From: an uncultured Lachnospiraceae bacterium
GTDB taxonomy: Bacteria; Bacillota; Clostridia; Lachnospirales; Lachnospiraceae
NCBI GenBank assembly: GCA_910585715.1
Contig: CAJUEX010000008.1
Location: forward strand, 1 to 53,713
Length of the DNA: 53,713 nucleotides
Direction of reading: 5' to 3'
A model generated the notes under the pieces. The model saw only the letters and a list, made by a program, of their open reading frames with translations. It was not told the origin of the DNA and did no database searches. Position 1 is the stretch's first letter; each line of letters opens with the position of its first letter. This document shows positions 16,673 through 25,141 of the stretch, piece after piece. A program made the translations under genes and the position numbers.

Positions 16673-17164
16673 TTGATAGCCGCAGTTTCTGATATTTGCA
16701 GCTACCGGATAAAGAACCAAATACTATTATCAGGCTATATTATCGGAACCGGAATACTTATATATGAAAATAATGCCGGGGCGCTGATACAGGGATTTTT
16801 CAATATGCTGCTGCTTCTCATATGCCTTTTTCCCGTTTTTGCCCTGCAGGTTATAGGAGCCGGGGATGTAAAGCTGTTTCTGCTGCTTGCCATGCTGCTT
16901 GGCATTAAACCCTCCCTGTACTGCATTTTCGTTTCCTTTCTGATAGGAGCCGTCTACAGCCTGATTCAAATGCTTTATTATAAAAACCTGATTCAGAGGT
17001 TTGCCTATTTTTTTCAATATTTAAAAGATGTTCTAAACACAAATCAAATTCAGCCATATCATAAACGACAGCCTGACAAAAAGGCAGTGATTCATTTTAC
17101 GATTCCCATATTTTTAAGCTTTTGCATTTATTGGATTGGAGGTACTTTATGGATACCCTTTTAG
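16673..17164 (+). CDS. Prepilin peptidase, CpaA/TadV type (A24 family)
   Basis: This polytopic membrane aspartyl protease cleaves Flp prepilins and pseudopilins. The two catalytic aspartates are in VSDICSYRIKNQ and GAGDVKL. About 163 residues are counted from a TTG at 16673, but the frame is open back to 16643 and encodes the missing half of the first membrane helix (YYFLSCFLLIAAVSD). A strong ribosome site, AAGGAGG (16631-16637), is eight bases before an in-frame ATT (16646), while the nearby ATG (16639) is one base from it and out of frame. So the true start may be a rare ATT, or a base has been lost. The C-terminus overlaps the next gene by 16 bp. Confidence 0.8.
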   Translation: MIAAVSDICSYRIKNQILLSGYIIGTGILIYENNAGALIQGFFNMLLLLICLFPVFALQVIGAGDVKLFLLLAMLLGIKPSLYCIFVSFLIGAVYSLIQMLYYKNLIQRFAYFFQYLKDVLNTNQIQPYHKRQPDKKAVIHFTIPIFLSFCIYWIGGTLWIPF

Positions 17165-18150
17165 CAATTTGTGATTATGAAAGAAAGTATGTATATAAAT
17201 TAGCCCAATACCTGTCCGGAAAAAAACATTTTCCTTTTAAGGTCATGGCATTTGACAATCTGGAAAAGCTTGCCGCTTTTTCCAAGGAACACCCCATAGA
17301 GCTTTTACTCATAGGGGAGGACATGGAAGAAAAAGAAACGGCCGGACTGGCAGCAGGACGAATCCTTTACTTATGTCAGGAAAATAAAGAAAATGAAAAC
17401 AGCCGTCCTTATATATACAAATATCAGTCAGGCACAGCCATTATGAAGAAAATTATTGAGTATTATGCAGAAGGAGAAGGGCAGCAGGCGGTGCCGGCAG
17501 CAGGAGGCAGAAAAAGAAAAATGGAGCTGATAGGAGTGTACAGCCCTATCGGCAGATGTCTGCAAACATCCTTTTCCTTGATTTTAGGACAAATCCTTGC
17601 AAAGAAAAAAAGATGCCTGTATTTAAACTTTGAAGCTTATTCCGGCTTTTCCATGCTTTTAGAAAAAGAGTTTCATCATGACTTTATGGACCTGATGTAT
17701 TTCTTAAAAGAAGGAAACGGAAAATTTGTATATAAGCTGGCAGGTATGGTGGACTCCATCGGCAGCCTGGATTTTATCCCTCCCACCGCTTCCTTTCCGG
17801 ATATATTGGAAATGGAAGGGGAACAGTGGCAGCTTCTTTTAGATGAACTGGAAAGGAATACGGATTATGAAGCAGTGATTCTGGACTTGTCCGACCATGT
17901 GCGGGGCCTGTTTGAAATACTGGAAAGATGCAGCAGGATATATACCATTACAAAACAGGACGGAATGGCATTGGCAAAAATAGACCAGTATGAAAAACTG
18001 TTGGCATATATGAAAAAAGAGGAGCTTTTGAAAAAAACCATTACCTGCAGCATTCCGGTTTTCAAGCAGGTTCCCTATAAGATGATTTATTTATCCCACA
18101 GCCAGTTGGCTGATTATGTAAAAAACCTTTTAAAGGAGCAGGGAGCATGA
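17149..18150 (+). CDS. TadZ/CpaE-like pilus assembly protein (degenerate MinD-type ATPase)
   Basis: In the 333-residue protein, residues 1 to about 110 look like a receiver-type domain (MDTLLAICDY, IELLLIGEDM). Residues from about 125 to 330 follow the MinD/ParA fold of TadZ (LIGVYSPIGRCLQTSFSLIL, LYLNFEAYSGF, YEAVILDLSD, YTITKQDG). TadZ proteins localise the Tad secretion platform. The P-loop lacks the KGG/GKT lysines (SPIGRCLQT), so ATP hydrolysis is doubtful. GGAGGT lies five bases before ATG 17149. The stop codon overlaps the tadA start (ATGA). Confidence 0.8.
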   Translation: MDTLLAICDYERKYVYKLAQYLSGKKHFPFKVMAFDNLEKLAAFSKEHPIELLLIGEDMEEKETAGLAAGRILYLCQENKENENSRPYIYKYQSGTAIMKKIIEYYAEGEGQQAVPAAGGRKRKMELIGVYSPIGRCLQTSFSLILGQILAKKKRCLYLNFEAYSGFSMLLEKEFHHDFMDLMYFLKEGNGKFVYKLAGMVDSIGSLDFIPPTASFPDILEMEGEQWQLLLDELERNTDYEAVILDLSDHVRGLFEILERCSRIYTITKQDGMALAKIDQYEKLLAYMKKEELLKKTITCSIPVFKQVPYKMIYLSHSQLADYVKNLLKEQGA

Positions 18151-19388
18151 GCAGAAAAGTAAATTATGAACCCCTTAAAAAACAATTGAAAGCAGAGCTT
18201 TTTCAGGAAATTGACTTTTCCAGAGAGGTAAAGGATGAAGAAATCCGGGAACTGATAGATGAAAAAATCATGGAAACAGGAAGGGGCACCTATATCCCCC
18301 TTGCAGAAAAGAAAAGGCTTGGAAAGGAATTGTTCTTTTCCATAAGAAAGCTGGATATCCTACAGGAGCTTATAGAGGATGAGGAAGTGACGGAAATCAT
18401 GGTAAACGGACCTGACAAGGTATTTCTGGAAAAAAGAGGAAAGCTGTACCGGTGGGAAAATAAATTTGAATCCAGAGAAAAGCTGGAAGATGTGATCCAG
18501 CAAATTGTGGCAAAATCCAACCGGGTGGTAAATGAAACCAGTCCCATTGTAGACGCCAGACTGGAAAACGGCTCAAGAGTCAACGTGGTGCTGGCTCCCA
18601 TAGCATTAAACGGTCCTATTCTTACTATACGGAGATTCCCGGATAATCCCCTTACTATGAAAGATTTTATAAAAATGGGCTCAATAACAAAAGAGGCGGC
18701 TGACTTTTTAAAACATCTGGTGGAGGCAGGATATAACATTTTTATAAGCGGGGGAACAGGAAGCGGGAAAACAACCTTTTTAAATGTATTGTCCGGATTT
18801 ATTCCCAGACAGGAGCGGATTATTACAATTGAGGACAGTGCAGAACTGCAGCTTTCAGATACCCCTAATCTGGTCTCCATGGAAACGAGAAATGCCAATG
18901 TGGAAGGCTGTCAGGAAATCACCATAAGGGATTTAATCAAAACATCTTTAAGGATGAGACCAGACAGAATCATTGTGGGAGAAGTAAGAGGAGGGGAGGC
19001 CCTCGATTTGTTACAGGCGTTAAATACCGGCCATGACGGAAGCCTGTCCACAGGCCACAGCAACAGTTCAAGGGATATGTTAAGCCGGTTAGAGACAATG
19101 GTCTTAATGGGAATGGAGCTTCCCCTGTCCGCCATCCGCAGGCAGATAGCCTCCGGAGTGGATATTATCGTACATTTGGGCAGGCTCAGGGACCATACGA
19201 GAAAGGTTCTGGAAATTGTGGAAGTAACAGGCTTTGAACAGGGAGAGATTTTAACGGCGCCCCTTTATGAATTTAAAGAAGAGTTTACAAAGAAAGAAGA
19301 GGCTGTAAAGGGCTCTTTGGTGAAAACAGGAAAACTAATGCACAGAGATAAGCTGATGCTTGCAGGAATGGGAACCTGCGCAGATTAA
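18147..19388 (+). CDS. tadA: TadA/CpaF secretion ATPase
   Basis: The 413-residue hexameric motor ATPase drives Flp pilus assembly at the inner face of the membrane. Motifs are an N-terminal helical domain, VTEIMVNGP, Walker A GGTGSGKTT, the Asp box TIEDSAELQL, Walker B RIIVGEVRGGEALDLLQALNTGHDGSLSTGHSN (given by its key residues RPDRIIVGEVRG and the His box) and a C-terminal regulatory tail. It is translationally coupled to the TadZ-like gene by an ATGA overlap. The length and all motifs are complete. Confidence 0.95.
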   Translation: MSRKVNYEPLKKQLKAELFQEIDFSREVKDEEIRELIDEKIMETGRGTYIPLAEKKRLGKELFFSIRKLDILQELIEDEEVTEIMVNGPDKVFLEKRGKLYRWENKFESREKLEDVIQQIVAKSNRVVNETSPIVDARLENGSRVNVVLAPIALNGPILTIRRFPDNPLTMKDFIKMGSITKEAADFLKHLVEAGYNIFISGGTGSGKTTFLNVLSGFIPRQERIITIEDSAELQLSDTPNLVSMETRNANVEGCQEITIRDLIKTSLRMRPDRIIVGEVRGGEALDLLQALNTGHDGSLSTGHSNSSRDMLSRLETMVLMGMELPLSAIRRQIASGVDIIVHLGRLRDHTRKVLEIVEVTGFEQGEILTAPLYEFKEEFTKKEEAVKGSLVKTGKLMHRDKLMLAGMGTCAD

Positions 19389-19401
19389 GGGAGTGACATA
19401 T

Positions 19402-20157
19402 ATGAGAAAGTATCATGGGAAAAAACAAAAGAGTCTTGGGAGAAGGCAATATGAACTCCTTAAGGATATGGTTGGCGGATTGGCGATTCTTTTGTGCATT
19501 AGTTATTTCTTTTATCATTCTTTTATTCCCGTGATTTTCTTATCCCCTTTATTAATCGTTTATCGAAAGCTTTGTGAAATAGAGAGAGAGCGTTTAAGAA
19601 GGCAGAAACTGAGCTTACAGTTTAAGGATGGCATTTTAGCAGTTTCTGCTGCCTTAAAAGCCGGATATTCCATTGAAAATGCTTTTTATGAGGCATATAA
19701 GGACTTGTGCCATTTATATAAGCCGGAAGATAAAATCCTGCAGGAGTTTTTATATATAAACAGACAGCTTGCAAACAACATGGTTTTAGAATCGCTTTTG
19801 CAGGATTTTGCCGAGCGTAGTCAGGTGGAAGAAATAAGAGACTTTGCGGAAGTGTTCTCCATTGCCAAGCGCAGCGGAGGAAATCTGAATAAGATCATTG
19901 AACATACCGCACTTTTAATTGGGGAAAAAATTCAGGTGAAACGGGATATACAGACTATTTTAGCGGCAAGAAGATTTGAACAAAAGGTTATGAATGCCGT
20001 TCCTCTGTTTATTTTGTTTTACATAGATATGACTTCACCGGGGTTCTTTGAGCCCATGTATGGAAACCCTGCGGGCATCTGCATTATGACAATCTGTCTG
20101 ATAGTATATTTTGCGGCTTTTCTTTTATCAAGAAAGATAGTGGCAATTGAAATATAG
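19402..20157 (+). CDS. tadB: TadB-like pilus assembly membrane protein
   Basis: The 251-residue inner-membrane platform protein carries a T2SS-F (GspF) domain. An N-terminal pair of hydrophobic segments (GLAILLCISYFFYHSFIPVIF) is followed by the cytosolic helical domain with LKAGYSIENAFYEAY, EVFSIAKRSGGNLNKII and the C-terminal membrane segment (ICIMTICLIVYFAAFLL). The ATG 19402 has GGGAG upstream. Starting earlier would overlap tadA and lacks a ribosome site. Confidence 0.85.
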   Translation: MRKYHGKKQKSLGRRQYELLKDMVGGLAILLCISYFFYHSFIPVIFLSPLLIVYRKLCEIERERLRRQKLSLQFKDGILAVSAALKAGYSIENAFYEAYKDLCHLYKPEDKILQEFLYINRQLANNMVLESLLQDFAERSQVEEIRDFAEVFSIAKRSGGNLNKIIEHTALLIGEKIQVKRDIQTILAARRFEQKVMNAVPLFILFYIDMTSPGFFEPMYGNPAGICIMTICLIVYFAAFLLSRKIVAIEI

Positions 20158-20169
20158 GAGTATAAAAAT

Positions 20170-21585
20170 ATGATATTAAGTTTCATTTTATTTGCAATAT
20201 ATTTGTTTCTTTTTTTCCAGGGCAGAAAAGAGCCGGGTAAAAACCTGTTTATGAAATCGGCAGGTTATCTGGTAAAAAAGTCCCCCATCAAAGAAATCAG
20301 AAAAGACTCTGTCATGGAAAATTTGAAAATCTTACACCCCTTAAAGGCCGTGGATAATCAGGTTACCGCCTATTATCAACAAAAGCTGTCTTTTGTACTT
20401 GTCGTTGTTTTTTTAGGAAACTGTCTTGTGCTTCTTTCAGGAGTGAGTAATTGGCAGACTACAAATTTAAAGAACAATAGGATTACAAGGAACTCCTACG
20501 GAGAACAGGAACGATACGTAAAGCTTTTGGCGGCTGTAGGGGAAAGTAAGAGGGAGCTGATGCTGCAGGTAGCGGCAATAAAATATGACCGGACCCAAAT
20601 AGAAAAAATATTTTTGGAAATGGAGCAGGAAATAAGGAAGGAAATGCTTTTAGAAAACGAAAGCTTTGAACAGGTAAAAAGCAGCCTGTATTTTCCAGAA
20701 AAAATAAAAGATTATCCGGTGGAAATAGATTATGCAACCGACCATTATGATTATGTGGATATTACAGGAGAGGTAAAAAACGAAGCATTGACGCAGCCGG
20801 TTATCGTGGTGGTAGAAGTAACCCTTTCTTATGAGTCCTTTAGCAGGCAGTTTTTTGTGCCCCTGACCTTATATCCAAAGGAGTATACAGAGGAAGAGGC
20901 GTTGTTTCAAAAGGTTCAGCAAAGAATTGAAGAGCAGGATAAGCAGCAGGAAACAAGTAAAGAACTGATACTTCCGGAAAAAATAGGGGATGAAGAAATT
21001 GTATATAAAGAAATCAAAGAAGAAACAGAGCTTCCCCTTTTTCTTCTTACATTAGGCGCAGGCATTGTAGTGTATTTTTTGGGGGATAGGGAATTGAGCA
21101 AAAAGGTAGAAAAAAGAAGAAAGGCTCTGCAGTTGGAATATCCGGAGTTCGTTAGTAAGTTTACGCTGCTGACCGGGGCCGGAATGCCTGTAAAGCCGGC
21201 ATTAAACAAGTTGGCAAAGGATTATAAGGACAAAAGAAGGGCGGGGGCAGTAAAAAATTTCACCTGCGAGGAGCTGCAGACAGCCGTTTATGAAATGGAA
21301 AGCGGTATATTGGAGGAAGCTGCCTACGAGCATTTTGGAAAAAGATGTGAAATTCCTTGTTACGTGAAGTTCAGCGGACTTTTAATACAAAATATGAAAA
21401 AAGGCTCTAATGATATGTTTTTACTTTTGGATAAGGAAGTAAAGGAAGCCTTTGAAGAAAGAAAAAGCAATGGAAGGAGATTAGGAGAGGAAGCAGGGAC
21501 AAAACTTCTCTTACCTATGATGCTTATGCTTGGAATCGTTATGGTTCTTATTATCGTTCCGGCATTTCTCTCTTATCAACTATAA
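20170..21585 (+). CDS. tadC: TadC-like platform protein with a large inserted domain
   Basis: The C-terminal half carries the TadC/T2SS-F module (GDRELSKKVEKRRKALQ, YPEFVSKFTLLTGAGM, ILEEAAYEHFGKRC, two closing membrane helices LLLPMMLMLGIVMVLIIVPAF). With 471 residues it is much longer than ordinary TadC (about 300). Between the first membrane helices and the second (about residues 90-285) there is an extra mostly beta region (YATDHYDYVDITGEV, PVIVVVEVTLSYESF), probably exposed outside the membrane. It is tightly linked to tadB (12-bp gap). Confidence 0.8.
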   Translation: MILSFILFAIYLFLFFQGRKEPGKNLFMKSAGYLVKKSPIKEIRKDSVMENLKILHPLKAVDNQVTAYYQQKLSFVLVVVFLGNCLVLLSGVSNWQTTNLKNNRITRNSYGEQERYVKLLAAVGESKRELMLQVAAIKYDRTQIEKIFLEMEQEIRKEMLLENESFEQVKSSLYFPEKIKDYPVEIDYATDHYDYVDITGEVKNEALTQPVIVVVEVTLSYESFSRQFFVPLTLYPKEYTEEEALFQKVQQRIEEQDKQQETSKELILPEKIGDEEIVYKEIKEETELPLFLLTLGAGIVVYFLGDRELSKKVEKRRKALQLEYPEFVSKFTLLTGAGMPVKPALNKLAKDYKDKRRAGAVKNFTCEELQTAVYEMESGILEEAAYEHFGKRCEIPCYVKFSGLLIQNMKKGSNDMFLLLDKEVKEAFEERKSNGRRLGEEAGTKLLLPMMLMLGIVMVLIIVPAFLSYQL

Positions 21586-21658
21586 ACACATAGATAATCG
21601 GGCTGCAGGATATTTCCCGATTATCTGCAACAAAAACAAAAGGAAAGGAGAAAAAGCT

Positions 21659-21841
21659 ATGAAAGTATGGAATGTACTGAAAAAATTATGGCATGGGGAG
21701 GAGGGAATCGGGACAGTGGAATTGATACTTATACTGGTAGTGCTGATCGGGCTTGTCATTATTTTTAAAAAGCAGCTTACAGACCTTGTAAACAGTATCT
21801 TTAAGACAATTACGTCAAAAAGTAAAAGCATTACAAAATAG
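21659..21841 (+). CDS. flp: Flp1-type type IVb prepilin
   Basis: This is the probable major pilin (60 residues). A short basic leader ends MKVWNVLKKLWHGEEG, followed by IGTVELILILVVLIGLVIIF. Cleavage after Gly and the Glu at mature position +5 are the class-III pilin signature. It is processed by a prepilin peptidase of the locus. AAAGGAGAAAAAGCT precedes the ATG at 21659. Confidence 0.9.
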   Translation: MKVWNVLKKLWHGEEGIGTVELILILVVLIGLVIIFKKQLTDLVNSIFKTITSKSKSITK

Positions 21842-21866
21842 TTCAAGTATCGGTTAGGAGGAAAAA

Positions 21867-23333
21867 ATGGGAAAAGGTCTTATTGGGAAAAAAGGTTCTG
21901 TTACAATTTATCTGGCACTTACATTATCGGTAATGCTGTCATTATTTCTGACCTTAATAGAAGGAGCTAGAACAAATGCAATCCGAATGCAGACCGAATG
22001 CGCCATGGATATCAGTCTGTATTCTGTTTTTGCAGAATACAACAGGGAGCTTTTGGAACAATATGACCTTTTCTTTATAGATACCTCCTATGGAAGCGGG
22101 AACAGCTCCATTGAAAATACCACGGCACATTTTAAAGGATATATGACGGATAATACAGAACAGGATTTGGGAATGGGAAATTATGTCACAAGGGATTTGC
22201 TTGCAATGAGAGTAGAAGAAGCACAGATTAACCGGTTTACTCTGGCAACGGATGAGCAGGGAGAGGTGTTTAAAAGACAGGCGGTTTCCTATATGAAGGA
22301 TAAGTACGGCTTGTCTTATATCAAGGAACTGCAAAAATACATGGATGAAGCGGCGGATGCGAACCTGCTAGACAGAAATGTCACAGAGGAAAGAAATGCC
22401 AATCAAAAAGCCATTGATGATACTGAGCTTCCTCAAAAAAAGGTGGGAGAGGACCAATGGGAAGAAATCCCCCTGGAGAATCCTGCAGATGAGGTAAATG
22501 CAACCCGGAACAAAGGAGTTCTCGCCCTGGTGACGGATAAAAATGCCGTCCTTTCCAATGAGACCATTGCAAAGGAAAATTACGTTTCCAATCGAAAAAG
22601 AAGCAGGGGCGCCGGGCTGTTGGAAAGAAAGGGCTGCACCCAGGCAGATGAATTATTTTTTTACGGATATATTCTGGACAAGTTTGGCACCTATGTGGAG
22701 CCTCTTGAGAAAAGTCGGCTGAAATATCAGATAGAGTACATATTGGCCGGAAAAGAAAACGATATGGACAATCTGAAATGGGTGGTGAACAGACTGCTGT
22801 TGATACGGGAAACCGCAAACGTGGTATATTTGTTTTCCAATGAAACAAAAATGGCGGAGGCAGAAGCGCTGGCGCTTACTTTGGCGGCAGTAATACAATT
22901 ACCGGAGCTGGCAAAGCTGGTGCAGGTGGCAATTTTGTTTGCATGGGCATATGCGGAAAGCGTTTATGATGTAAAACAGCTTTTGGCAGGCAGAAGGGTT
23001 CCTCTTTTGAAAACAGACGAAACCTGGCATTTTGGACTGGAAGGAATGCTGTCCTATGAAGATGGGCTTGAGGATTCCGAAAATCAGGCTAATGATGAGA
23101 CAATAGCAGACGGCTTGTCCTATAAAGATTATCTCATATTGCTGATGACCACTGTCAACAAAAATACAAGAACCTTTAGAACCATGGACTTAATGGAAAT
23201 GGATATCCGGAAAACTGCCGGAAATGAAGCATTCCGCATGGATGGCTGCGTGGATTATATAGAAGCCACTGCATTTGTATTCAGCGGGTTTGGCTATAGC
23301 TGTGATATTACAAGGGATTATTGTTACTTTTAA
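21867..23333 (+). CDS. Large TadE/G-like protein (DUF5702 type)
   Basis: The 488-residue protein has a single N-terminal membrane helix (GSVTIYLALTLSVMLSLFL) preceded by Gly, as in TadE/G-like pseudopilins, but without the +5 glutamate. The long extracellular part is charged and helical, with a possible second hydrophobic zone around LALTLAAVIQLPELAKLVQVAILFAWAY. Proteins of this shape occur in Clostridia tad loci as DUF5702. It probably modifies or anchors the pilus. AGGAGGAAAA lies before the start, 25 bp after the pilin. Confidence 0.75.
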   Translation: MGKGLIGKKGSVTIYLALTLSVMLSLFLTLIEGARTNAIRMQTECAMDISLYSVFAEYNRELLEQYDLFFIDTSYGSGNSSIENTTAHFKGYMTDNTEQDLGMGNYVTRDLLAMRVEEAQINRFTLATDEQGEVFKRQAVSYMKDKYGLSYIKELQKYMDEAADANLLDRNVTEERNANQKAIDDTELPQKKVGEDQWEEIPLENPADEVNATRNKGVLALVTDKNAVLSNETIAKENYVSNRKRSRGAGLLERKGCTQADELFFYGYILDKFGTYVEPLEKSRLKYQIEYILAGKENDMDNLKWVVNRLLLIRETANVVYLFSNETKMAEAEALALTLAAVIQLPELAKLVQVAILFAWAYAESVYDVKQLLAGRRVPLLKTDETWHFGLEGMLSYEDGLEDSENQANDETIADGLSYKDYLILLMTTVNKNTRTFRTMDLMEMDIRKTAGNEAFRMDGCVDYIEATAFVFSGFGYSCDITRDYCYF

Positions 23334-23353
23334 AGAAAGGAAGGTGCCGGGGG

Positions 23354-24280
23354 ATGTCCTTTTTGAGAATTTCTAAAATTACCACAATATTCACATCAAA
23401 TTTAAAGAAAGGTTATGCTCTCCGTACAAGTCCAAAAAAATCAAAAATATTCTCAAAAAGGATGTCCCCCGGAATCTTCCAGAACAGGGGAAAAAGCAGG
23501 GGAAGCGTTACGGTGGAAGCTTCCCTGGCAGTGCCCTTATTTTTATTTTTTGTATTGAATTTATGCTGTATGTTCGATATTCTGGCAATCCATATCCGGC
23601 TGGAAGGAGCCCTGCATCAGACGGCAAGAGAAATGGCTGTATACGCTCATGCCATGGATAAGGTGGATAAAAAGGAAGTCCTGCCTTCCCTGTTAGGTTC
23701 GGTTGCCTTTAGTGAAGCTTATGTGAGAAAGCAGGTCAATAAAACAGCAGGACGGGAATATCTGGACAATTGTTGCATTAAAAACGGCAGCAGCGGGATT
23801 ATTTACAGCTTTAGCAAAATCATGAAGGATGACAGAATTGAACTGACAGCTCTTTACCGGGTAGAGCCTAAAATACCTTACATAGGATTTCAAGGCTTTA
23901 CCATGGTTACCCGATGTACCGCAAGAGCTTTTACCGGATATGATAATGCGGGAACGGATGAAAAGGAAGCGGATGAACAAATTGTATATGTGACGGAAAC
24001 CGGCAGGGTTTATCATACCAGAAAAAACTGTACCCACTTAAAGCTTTCCATATCCAAAGTAACTTATAAAGGAATAAAACAGCTTCGGAATAAGGGAGGA
24101 GAAAAATACAGACCCTGTGAAAAATGCGGAAACTCTCCCGGAAGCACGGTTTATATTACAGAGGAAGGAAACCGCTATCATAATGCTATAAGCTGTTCCG
24201 GTCTGAAAAGGACCATTGACGCAATTCCCATTAGCAAGGTGGGAAACAGGAGCCCCTGCAGCCGGTGCGGCGGCACATAA
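23354..24280 (+). CDS. TadE-like pseudopilin with two C-terminal Cys/His modules
   Basis: In this 308-residue protein, the hydrophobic TadE helix (GSVTVEASLAVPLFLFFVLN, with Glu at +5 from the Gly cleavage site) begins near residue 50, after an unusually long basic leader. The middle part is extracellular. The C-terminus carries two copies of a module: VYVTETGRVYHTRKNC...PCEKCG from about residue 209 and VYITEEGNRYHNAISC...PCSRCG from about 266. Each has a YHxxxxC and a PCxxCG, which could hold a zinc ion, as in small modules found on nucleases and surface proteins. ATG 23354 is chosen; an earlier TTG start would overlap the preceding gene. Confidence 0.75.
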   Translation: MSFLRISKITTIFTSNLKKGYALRTSPKKSKIFSKRMSPGIFQNRGKSRGSVTVEASLAVPLFLFFVLNLCCMFDILAIHIRLEGALHQTAREMAVYAHAMDKVDKKEVLPSLLGSVAFSEAYVRKQVNKTAGREYLDNCCIKNGSSGIIYSFSKIMKDDRIELTALYRVEPKIPYIGFQGFTMVTRCTARAFTGYDNAGTDEKEADEQIVYVTETGRVYHTRKNCTHLKLSISKVTYKGIKQLRNKGGEKYRPCEKCGNSPGSTVYITEEGNRYHNAISCSGLKRTIDAIPISKVGNRSPCSRCGGT

Positions 24281-24480
24281 GTATAAAACATAGAAATATA
24301 AAAATATTAAGATAAAAAATATTAGGACAAAAAAGATTAAGACAAAAAAGATAAAAGCAAAAATCAAAAATTATAAAAATGTAGAGACATAAAAAATATA
24401 AGAACATAAAAGCAACATAAAAACAACATAAAAACAACATAAAAACAACATGGAAAAAATAACCGGGAGGCAGTAATTAA
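24281..24480 (+). repeat. A-rich low-complexity spacer with an 11-bp tandem repeat
   Basis: The coding strand is almost G- and C-free and strongly A-rich, made of short aaaaat/aaaga units. It ends in three exact copies of AACATAAAAAC (24414-24446) plus a partial copy. No gene. It separates two halves of the tad operon and may be an unstructured mRNA linker or a slippage-prone sequence. Confidence 0.8.
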
Positions 24481-24912
24481 ATGGAAGAGCTTGTAAACAT
24501 GACGATTATCATGGCATTATTGGGAATTTGTTCTTATTTTGATATAAAGGAAAAGAAAATACCGATTTTTTTCGTGATTTTATTTGCCGGAATCCATATT
24601 GCTTTTTCTGCATATCAAAACTGTTTTTCCATTGAAAGACTTTTGGCAGCATTATTTTTGGGAGTCGGATTTTGTCTGTTTTCCATGGTTTCAAAAGGAG
24701 CGCTGGGAATGGGAGACGGAATGCTTGCGGCGGCATGCGGGATTGGCCTGGGATTTTATAAAACACTTGCCTTATTTTTTTATGGATTTCTGCTTACAGG
24801 GCTTACAGGATTTTTGCTTTTGGCAGGGAAGAAGGCAGGCAGAAAGGCAGAAATGCCTTTGGTCCCGTTCTTATATCTGGTTTATGGGGGCATGTGTTTT
24901 CTGGGAATTTAA
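24481..24912 (+). CDS. Second A24-family prepilin peptidase
   Basis: This 143-residue polytopic membrane protein has the two catalytic aspartates of prepilin peptidases in SYFDIKEKKIP and GMGDGML. It lacks the cytosolic methylase-domain zinc cluster of the long GspO type. Sequence similarity to the first peptidase at 16.7 kb is low outside the motifs, so it is not a recent duplicate. GGGAGG lies 11 bases before the ATG; an ATG six codons later is an alternative. Confidence 0.85.
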   Translation: MEELVNMTIIMALLGICSYFDIKEKKIPIFFVILFAGIHIAFSAYQNCFSIERLLAALFLGVGFCLFSMVSKGALGMGDGMLAAACGIGLGFYKTLALFFYGFLLTGLTGFLLLAGKKAGRKAEMPLVPFLYLVYGGMCFLGI

Positions 24913-25141
24913 AGAACACTTATTTTGTTGTTTATTCCCGCGAGCAACGAGCCAAGTGATTGCGTGCAAGCATTTGACTTCGGTAACAATGAGGAAAACA
25001 GCCAGCCTATGCTATTTGACAAATGCCGCAAGGGTTAAACAGTCCGTCCATGGTGTTTTAAGTATGATATCCAGCTGCTTGCGGCGGGGACTTTGGCTTC
25101 TATAATGATTAGGGATAAGAAGAAATGAAAGGAAGGAATAT
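24913..25141 (+). other. Intergenic spacer inside the tad operon
   Basis: I see no gene, promoter or terminator that I could defend. It is more GC-rich than the spacer before 24481 and contains short open frames only. A ribosome site (AAAGGAAGG) at its end serves the next gene. Confidence 0.4.

Noticed and set aside
18290..18898. 202-codon minus-strand frame opposite tadA
   Set aside because: Complement of the TadA ATPase with all Walker motifs on the plus strand.
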